A stretch of DNA of 8,239 bases from Candidatus Kaiserbacteria bacterium RIFCSPLOWO2_02_FULL_54_13 (GTDB taxonomy: Bacteria > Patescibacteriota > Minisyncoccia > Phycocordibacterales > Phycocordibacteraceae). Location: the NCBI GenBank assembly GCA_001783465.1, contig MFMI01000005.1:6114-14352 (forward strand). Reading direction: 5' to 3'. The position numbers and the translations under genes are program-made. The notes under the pieces are model-generated. The model saw nothing but the letters and a program-made list of their open reading frames with translations. It did no database searches and had not been told where the DNA came from. Shown piece by piece: positions 4,915 through 8,239 of the stretch (within the stretch, counting starts at the first letter, position 1; the number at the start of each line of letters is the position of its first letter).

Positions 4915-5001
4915 CCTGGCGCAGAATTTTGGCCAGGTCTTGCCCGCCGGAGGCGGGTCCGCCTCCGGGGCCAGCCTGAGGCTGGTCCGTCCTTCGGCGG
5001 A
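4915..5001. repeat. Cluster of GC-rich palindromes after tRNA-Ser
   Basis: The cluster holds CCTGGC/GCCAGG (4915-4920 with 4932-4937), the perfect CCGGAGGCGG-GT-CCGCCTCCGG (4947-4968) and CCAGCCT/AGGCTGG (4971-4985), running on into TCCGTCCTTCGGCGGA (4986-5001). The unit 4971-5001 matches the T-loop element at 22 of 31 positions by eye, so it is probably a third copy of the same family. It ends right where the tRNA anticodon-arm sequence resumes. Confidence 0.65.
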
Positions 5002-5034
5002 AAAAGCTGGCGGGCCAAAAGCCCTTGTGGGTTC

Positions 5035-5066
5035 TCAACCATAGGACTGATCCGTCCTCTGGCGGA
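5035..5066 (+). repeat. Palindromic element in the T-loop of the interrupted tRNA
   Basis: CCATAGGAC (5039-5047) and GTCCTCTGG (5054-5062) form the hairpin arms, followed by CGGA. The 32 bases split TTC from GAGT of a T-loop whose stem (GTGGG 5027-5031, CCCAC 5071-5075) stays perfect. It is in inverted orientation relative to the D-loop element, so the two could pair with each other in the transcript. Confidence 0.65.
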
Positions 5067-5099
5067 GAGTCCCACCCCTTCCGCCAGGGTTATCAACAG

Positions 5100-5127
5100 T
5101 TGTGTTCTAAACGCATAGGGCTACAAT
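5100..5127 (+). promoter_or_regulatory. Promoter of the cobalamin locus
   Basis: TTGTGT (5100-5105) and TACAAT (5122-5127) are separated by 16 bases. Transcription would begin at about 5134 and include the whole riboswitch. The -35 matches the consensus only in TTG; the -10 uses the same TACAAT as other genes here. Confidence 0.5.
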
Positions 5128-5133
5128 AGCCCC

Positions 5134-5234
5134 ACGGCCATTTTGTGGAAGTGAGGTGTGATTCCTCCACTGTGCCGCAACGGTAATACCCGCGAGGGTT
5201 AGTCCGGTCGTCAGGTGGCTGTAATTTCCCGAGC
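5134..5234 (+). promoter_or_regulatory. Cobalamin (B12) riboswitch
   Basis: The leader shows the conserved core of the cobalamin riboswitch in order: a hairpin arm carrying GGTGTGATTCC (5155-5165, family consensus GGTGAAAATCC), CCGCAACGGTAA (5175-5186), a small hairpin ACCC-GCGA-GGGT (5188-5199), and an AGTCC...CAGGTGGC stretch (5201-5219) in the place of the B12 box. The limits are approximate. It ends about 10 bases before the ribosome site (AGGA, 5235-5238) and ATG 5241, and no terminator hairpin with a T-run is seen. B12 binding therefore most likely blocks translation instead of ending transcription. Such switches normally turn off B12 uptake or synthesis genes when B12 is plentiful. Confidence 0.9.
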
Positions 5235-5240
5235 AGGAAC

Positions 5241-5711
5241 ATGAAAAAACTATTTCTATTGATTGGTGCTCTCGCGGTCGGTATCGCGATTCTTTTCGTA
5301 CTTAAGCCTCAACAGACAGCTCCCACATCTCCTCCTGCCGTAGCGACATCATCGTTGCCCGTTGCCGCTACTTCGCAATCGCCTACGCCAGCGCCCTCTG
5401 GTATAGAACCTGCGCCGGCTGGCGCGTTCGCGACAATACGAGTCGGTGAAAAGTCATACACCGTCAGCGTGTCCCCGGGCGGTACAGTCATTGATACGAT
5501 GCGTGCGCTCGTGTCAACAGGCGACTTCACCTACACAAGCCGCGAGTATCCCGGTCTCGGCACGTTCGTTGACTCAATCAACGGGAAGAAGGGCGAAGGC
5601 GGCATGTATTGGATTCTCTATATAAACGGAGTATCGGCGACGAGCGGCGCGTCAGCGGCGATTGTCAGCGCCGGCGATATCGTGGAATGGAAATATGAAA
5701 AAGGCTATTAA
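5241..5711 (+). CDS. Membrane-anchored DUF4430 (transcobalamin-like beta domain) protein
   Basis: This 156-residue protein has an N-terminal membrane anchor or signal (residues 3-21, no lipobox Cys), then a Pro/Ser/Thr/Ala-rich spacer (22-62) and one DUF4430 domain (about 63-156). The typical parts are VIDTMRALVSTGDF, the Gly-rich GTFVDSINGKKGEGGMYWILYINGVSA and IVSAGDIVEWKYE. DUF4430 is the fold of the C-terminal beta domain of animal intrinsic factor and transcobalamin, which covers one face of B12. With the riboswitch directly upstream, a cell-surface B12-binding role is likely (inference). AGGA lies only two bases before the ATG. The next gene starts 17 bases before this one stops, so the pair is translationally coupled and the riboswitch should control both. 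Confidence 0.88.
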   Translation: MKKLFLLIGALAVGIAILFVLKPQQTAPTSPPAVATSSLPVAATSQSPTPAPSGIEPAPAGAFATIRVGEKSYTVSVSPGGTVIDTMRALVSTGDFTYTSREYPGLGTFVDSINGKKGEGGMYWILYINGVSATSGASAAIVSAGDIVEWKYEKGY

Positions 5712-7434
5712 CATTTTCGGAGTCGCTCTTTTGTTAGTTTTTGTCATTCCGGCGGCAGTGCTCGCCCAAGAGGCGACTTCAACACCCGAAGTCGCGACTA
5801 CGACGCCGGAAACGATCGATACAGCTACTTCTACACCTCATCTGGCGATCGAGGGTTCTGTTGATGTGCCGGCGAGCTGTGAAGTCATCGACACGGACGG
5901 CGTACCTCATACGTATCTCGAGGCCTATCTCGGCATCTGCGCACTGGAGGCCGCATTGAGTAACGGATTAATTACTGATGTTCAACTCTCAAATGCATAC
6001 CCAAGCATCGGTCTTTTCGTTACGACAATCGATGGTGTCGCCGCCGATCCGAACAGCCAGTATTGGGCGGTATACCAAAACGGCCAGTTCGCTGAATATG
6101 GCCTCACTTTGCTGCAGATTTCAGCAGGGGACACTCTTATGCTCCGGCTCAGCGACTTTTCTGGCAATAATTTGGGGGACCAGGTCACGCTTGATATTCG
6201 CTCTCTCGTGAGTACGACGACCGTGGCGACGAGTACAGAAAGTTCAGGCGGCGACGCGGCGGCGATGCCGGAACAAAACAGCGGGAGTGGAGGGGGCGGG
6301 GGCGATTCAGATGAGACCTTCGATGTTTCTGCGGCGCTCGCGTATCTCGCGGGACAACAGCAGAGTGACGGCTCGTTTGGTTCGCTGTTTCTCTCTGACT
6401 GGGCGGCGCTCGCTCTTGCCTCTGCCGACGAGGGTCCCGCGCGAGCGGCTTTGCGGAATTATTTTCTGACTACGGCCCCCGCGCTCGAGAGCGTAACTGA
6501 TTATGAGCGCCATGCGATGGCGCTTCTCGCCCTTGGCGTGAACCCGTATGACGGCGCGAATTATATTCAGCCGATTGTGGACGCATTTGACGGGGTGCAG
6601 GTTGGCGATGCTTCCCTTGATAATGACGATATCTTCGCTCTCTTTCCTCTCCTGCATGCCGGATACGATACGAGCGATTCTCTCATCCAAAAAACGGTTG
6701 CATCTATACTTTCGGCACAGACCGAAACCGGTTCATGGGACGGGAGCGTGGATATGACGGCGGCGGCGATTCAAGTGCTCGTGCTGGTGGATTCGCTACC
6801 AGAAGTGTCCTCCGCACTTGCGAGGGCAAAAGAATACCTCCACACGCAACAGAATTCCGACGGCGGTTTTGGCAACAGTTTCTCAACAAGCTGGGCATTG
6901 CAAGCCATCGCAACCTTTGATGAATCCGCCGACGACTGGACATCCGGCTCGCTCACGCCCCAAGATTATCTCGCGGGCCTCCAACAAAACGACGGTGGGA
7001 TTGAGCCCGTATCCTCAAGTACACAGACTCGCGTGTGGGCGACCGAATACGCGATTCCCGCTTCTCTCGGGGAAACGTGGGATGCTATTTTACAATCGTT
7101 TCCGAGGCCAAAAGCGCCAGAAGCGAGCGGCGGGTCTGGCGGCTCGCGTGCGGGAGAAGTGCTCGGCGCCGCGACGAGCACAGTAGCCGTAGCGACGAGT
7201 ACGTCCGCGACTGTTATAACTGCGACGAGTACGCCAACGCTCGCACCAGTCGCTATAAGCATCGCGCCCGCGATAGCCAAGTCGGCTATGCCAGAAAAAT
7301 TCGTGGTGACACCATCGCTCCTGACGGCGATTGCGGCGCCGCCCGCGCGCCCTGCAGAAGTCCCGAGATTTTGGAACCGTGTGCGGGATATTCTTTCGTC
7401 GTTCTTCTCATTCTTCACCAACTTACTGTATTAA
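5695..7434 (+). CDS. Secreted DUF4430 plus alpha/alpha-toroid protein, transcobalamin-like with reversed domain order
   Basis: This 579-residue protein has a signal peptide (1-24, cleavage likely after AVLA) and a Thr/Ser/Pro linker. A DUF4430 domain follows (about 52-156) with Cys62 and Cys82 as a possible disulphide, plus TTIDGVAADPNSQYWAVYQNG and ISAGDTLMLRL. After a Gly-rich linker (about 185-205) comes an alpha/alpha toroid of prenyltransferase/squalene-cyclase type (about 208-470) marked by repeats QQQSDGSFG (221-229), QTETGSWDG (342-350), QQNSDGGFG (385-393) and QQNDGGIE (430-437). A low-complexity linker with GEVLGAATST (487-496) and a hydrophobic C-terminal helix (560-579) end it. 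Animal intrinsic factor and transcobalamin use these same two folds to clamp B12, toroid first. Start 5695 is favoured by the signal peptide; an ATG at 5662 would add 11 unneeded residues. Enzyme activity as a cyclase is unlikely, as no DxDD motif is visible. Confidence 0.88.
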   Translation: MKKAINIFGVALLLVFVIPAAVLAQEATSTPEVATTTPETIDTATSTPHLAIEGSVDVPASCEVIDTDGVPHTYLEAYLGICALEAALSNGLITDVQLSNAYPSIGLFVTTIDGVAADPNSQYWAVYQNGQFAEYGLTLLQISAGDTLMLRLSDFSGNNLGDQVTLDIRSLVSTTTVATSTESSGGDAAAMPEQNSGSGGGGGDSDETFDVSAALAYLAGQQQSDGSFGSLFLSDWAALALASADEGPARAALRNYFLTTAPALESVTDYERHAMALLALGVNPYDGANYIQPIVDAFDGVQVGDASLDNDDIFALFPLLHAGYDTSDSLIQKTVASILSAQTETGSWDGSVDMTAAAIQVLVLVDSLPEVSSALARAKEYLHTQQNSDGGFGNSFSTSWALQAIATFDESADDWTSGSLTPQDYLAGLQQNDGGIEPVSSSTQTRVWATEYAIPASLGETWDAILQSFPRPKAPEASGGSGGSRAGEVLGAATSTVAVATSTSATVITATSTPTLAPVAISIAPAIAKSAMPEKFVVTPSLLTAIAAPPARPAEVPRFWNRVRDILSSFFSFFTNLLY

Positions 7435-7456
7435 GCATACAAAAGCTCGTTCGGCG

Positions 7457-7487
7457 CATACGATAAAACAAAATGTCTCATCGTATG
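7457..7487. repeat. 8-bp hairpin between the toroid protein and the S-component gene
   Basis: CATACGAT (7457-7464) pairs with ATCGTATG (7480-7487) around a 15-base A-rich loop. No T-run follows, so transcription may continue into the next gene. It could instead be an operator or an mRNA processing site. Confidence 0.4.
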
Positions 7488-7516
7488 GCCTCACTCCGCT
7501 TCTGTAGTACACTACT

Positions 7517-8074
7517 ATGACTTCTATGAAATTCTCGTCTTCTTCCGGCTGGCTTAAATTTATTATCGGATGGTCGGTTGTATTCCTCTTCCGTCTCATT
7601 CCACTGCGCCTGCCCAATGTTGAACCGATGCTGGCGACCATGATGCCCTTCTCCAAGCGCTACGGCCCATTAGGAAGCTTCGTGTTCGGATTTTTCGGTA
7701 TCGTCCTCTACGATGCGGTGACGAGCGGCTGGGGCATCTGGACCCTCGTCACCGCTCTCGCGTATGGAGGACTCGGCCTCGCCGCATACTTCTACTTCAA
7801 GAATCGCTCCGCCTCTGTCAAGAATTTCCTGCGCTTCGGCATCGTCGGCACGATTGTGTATGACGCGCTCACTGGCCTCACTATCGGACCGCTCTTTATG
7901 GGACAGCCGTTTGTGCTCGCTCTCACGGGCCAGATACCTTTCACCCTGCTCCATCTCGCCGGGACCGCCGTTTTCTCTGTGTGTCTTAGCCCGGCTATAT
8001 ACAGGTGGGTACTGCGGCCGGAGGCGCTTGAAATTCCTGCTATTATTCACTCATGGCACAGGACGTCCTCTTAG
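7517..8074 (+). CDS. ECF transporter S-component-like membrane protein, candidate B12 uptake
   Basis: This 185-residue hydrophobic protein has about five to six membrane helices. The first ends in FRLIPLRLPNVEPMLATMMPFSKRYGPLGSFVFGF, an arrangement seen in S components of ECF vitamin transporters, and LYDAVTSGWGIWTL and VYDALTGLTIGPLF repeat a YDA-T-G pattern in the middle helices. S components bind a vitamin and deliver it with a shared energising module (two ATPases and EcfT); none of these is in the window. Known cobalamin S components include CbrT and BtuM, but I claim no special likeness to either. The substrate B12 is inferred from the position 82 bases after two DUF4430 genes under a cobalamin riboswitch. 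ATG 7526 is an alternative start with a better-placed -10 (TACACT, 7508-7513). The next gene overlaps its end by 22 bases. Confidence 0.75.
   Translation: MTSMKFSSSSGWLKFIIGWSVVFLFRLIPLRLPNVEPMLATMMPFSKRYGPLGSFVFGFFGIVLYDAVTSGWGIWTLVTALAYGGLGLAAYFYFKNRSASVKNFLRFGIVGTIVYDALTGLTIGPLFMGQPFVLALTGQIPFTLLHLAGTAVFSVCLSPAIYRWVLRPEALEIPAIIHSWHRTSS
8038..8046 (+). promoter_or_regulatory. Extended -10 promoter inside the S-component gene
   Basis: TGCTATTAT lies 6 bases before the ATG at 8053, within the coding sequence of the gene before. It fits the leaderless pattern of other genes here and would let the last gene be expressed apart from the cobalamin locus. Confidence 0.5.
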
Positions 8075-8239
8075 AGTGGAAGGGGAGAGAATACGACCAT
8101 AATCCGAAAAGCGCCGATTGGTATTGGGCGCTCGGCATTATCGCGGTCGCGGCCACCGTCGCGGCGATACTCTTCGGCAATTACCTGCTCGCCGTACTCA
8201 TCGTCATTGCGGCGGGGGCTATCGCGCTCCACAGCGTAA
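8053..8239 (+). CDS. Small membrane protein (partial, runs off right edge)
   Basis: The frame opens with MAQDVLLEWKGREYDHNPKSADWYWALGII and stays open to the end (62 residues). A short charged cytoplasmic part (1-22) with the pattern EW-EY-H--KS-DWYWA is followed by two hydrophobic stretches (about 24-42 and 44-60), suggesting a helical hairpin in the membrane. I recall similar hypothetical proteins in Patescibacteria but no function. The ATG overlaps the S-component gene by 22 bases in another frame, and an extended -10 lies 6 bases upstream, which supports this start. A link to B12 uptake is possible only by position, and its own promoter argues for independence. Confidence 0.8.
   Translation, partial: MAQDVLLEWKGREYDHNPKSADWYWALGIIAVAATVAAILFGNYLLAVLIVIAAGAIALHSV

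Larger units (their letters stand above)
4438..5086 (+). tRNA. Interrupted class II (Ser-type) tRNA in four segments, possibly a pseudogene
   Basis: Four segments read in order as a Ser-like tRNA. Segment 1 (4438-4457) has acceptor GGAAGGG, TG and D-arm GCAG-AGTGGTC. Segment 2 (about 4489-4505) gives AAAATGC, closing the D-arm, then CCAGG of the anticodon stem and TTTG. Segment 3 (about 5002-5034) gives AAA, GCTGG, a long variable arm GGGC-CAAAA-GCCC, then T-stem GTGGG and TTC. Segment 4 (5067-5086) gives GAGT, CCCAC, acceptor CCCTTCC, discriminator G and CCA. Acceptor (7 of 7), T-stem (5 of 5) and variable stem all pair perfectly. The anticodon stem pairs CCAG/CTGG but with G-G next to the loop, so the anticodon is uncertain (TGA if joined most simply). 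Insertions of about 31, 496 and 32 bases sit in the D, anticodon and T loops. It could be a relic or an RNA matured by unusual splicing. Confidence 0.6.

Noticed and set aside
4505..5001. Group I intron in the anticodon loop
   Set aside because: I could not identify the conserved core pairings by eye, and much of the insertion is taken by a complete tRNA and simple palindromes. A covariance search would settle this.
4915..5066. CRISPR array
   Set aside because: The repeats are palindromic, unequal and irregularly spaced, with no constant spacers and no cas genes.
5695..7434. Squalene-hopene cyclase or prenyltransferase enzyme
   Set aside because: The toroid repeats are present, but no DxDD catalytic motif or zinc ligand set is visible, the protein is secreted, and it is fused to a DUF4430 domain.
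7035..7466. Rightward open frame of 143 codons over the end of the toroid protein
   Set aside because: It is in a different frame of the same strand, very Arg/Ser-rich, with no start context; a shadow of the GC-rich gene.

Overview
The window looks like a piece of a Candidatus Patescibacteria (CPR, Parcubacteria-like) chromosome. This is an inference from gene content and style, not from a marker gene. The pointers are small tightly packed genes with 4 to 22 base overlaps, a compact PilM-PilN-PilO locus, a DUF5652-type small membrane protein, two very small GIY-YIG proteins, (T/S/P)-rich linkers with a GEVLGA segment, many GC-rich palindromic repeats, and tRNA genes without an encoded CCA. 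TGA ends several genes, so the genetic code appears standard and not the UGA-Gly code of Gracilibacteria and SR1.

Layout, left to right. Positions 1-77 hold the start of an unknown leftward gene, followed by about 250 bases of non-coding, repeat-rich DNA. A leftward GIY-YIG gene runs directly into a tRNA-Arg(UCU) gene (357-676). After a cluster of palindromic and direct repeats comes a leftward block: ruvX, a stand-alone tRNA-binding OB-fold gene, then pilM, pilN, pilO and a small one-helix membrane protein (4131 down to 799). A back-to-back promoter at 4138-4152 divides this block from a rightward DUF5652-type gene.

Positions 4438-5086 are the strangest part. They contain the pieces of a class II (Ser-type) tRNA whose D-loop, anticodon loop and T-loop are each interrupted. 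Related palindromic elements lie in all three loops. The anticodon-loop insertion is about 500 bases long and also carries a GIY-YIG gene with one in-frame TGA, plus a complete tRNA-Ser(UGA).

Positions 5100-8074 form an apparent cobalamin acquisition locus. A promoter and a cobalamin riboswitch precede a membrane-anchored DUF4430 (transcobalamin-like beta domain) protein. This gene overlaps a secreted 579-residue protein that combines a DUF4430 domain with a prenyltransferase/squalene-cyclase-like alpha/alpha toroid. Next comes an ECF-type S-component-like membrane protein. Together they suggest outer capture of B12 followed by uptake through the membrane, switched off by B12 itself. The two-domain protein has the same pair of folds as animal intrinsic factor and transcobalamin, but in reverse order. 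A further small membrane-protein gene runs off the right edge.

Six genes share a pattern in which a -10 element, often preceded by TGn, lies only 6-7 bases before the ATG. This points to leaderless mRNAs as the usual mode for operon-first genes here. The cobalamin locus is the clear exception, because it needs a long leader.
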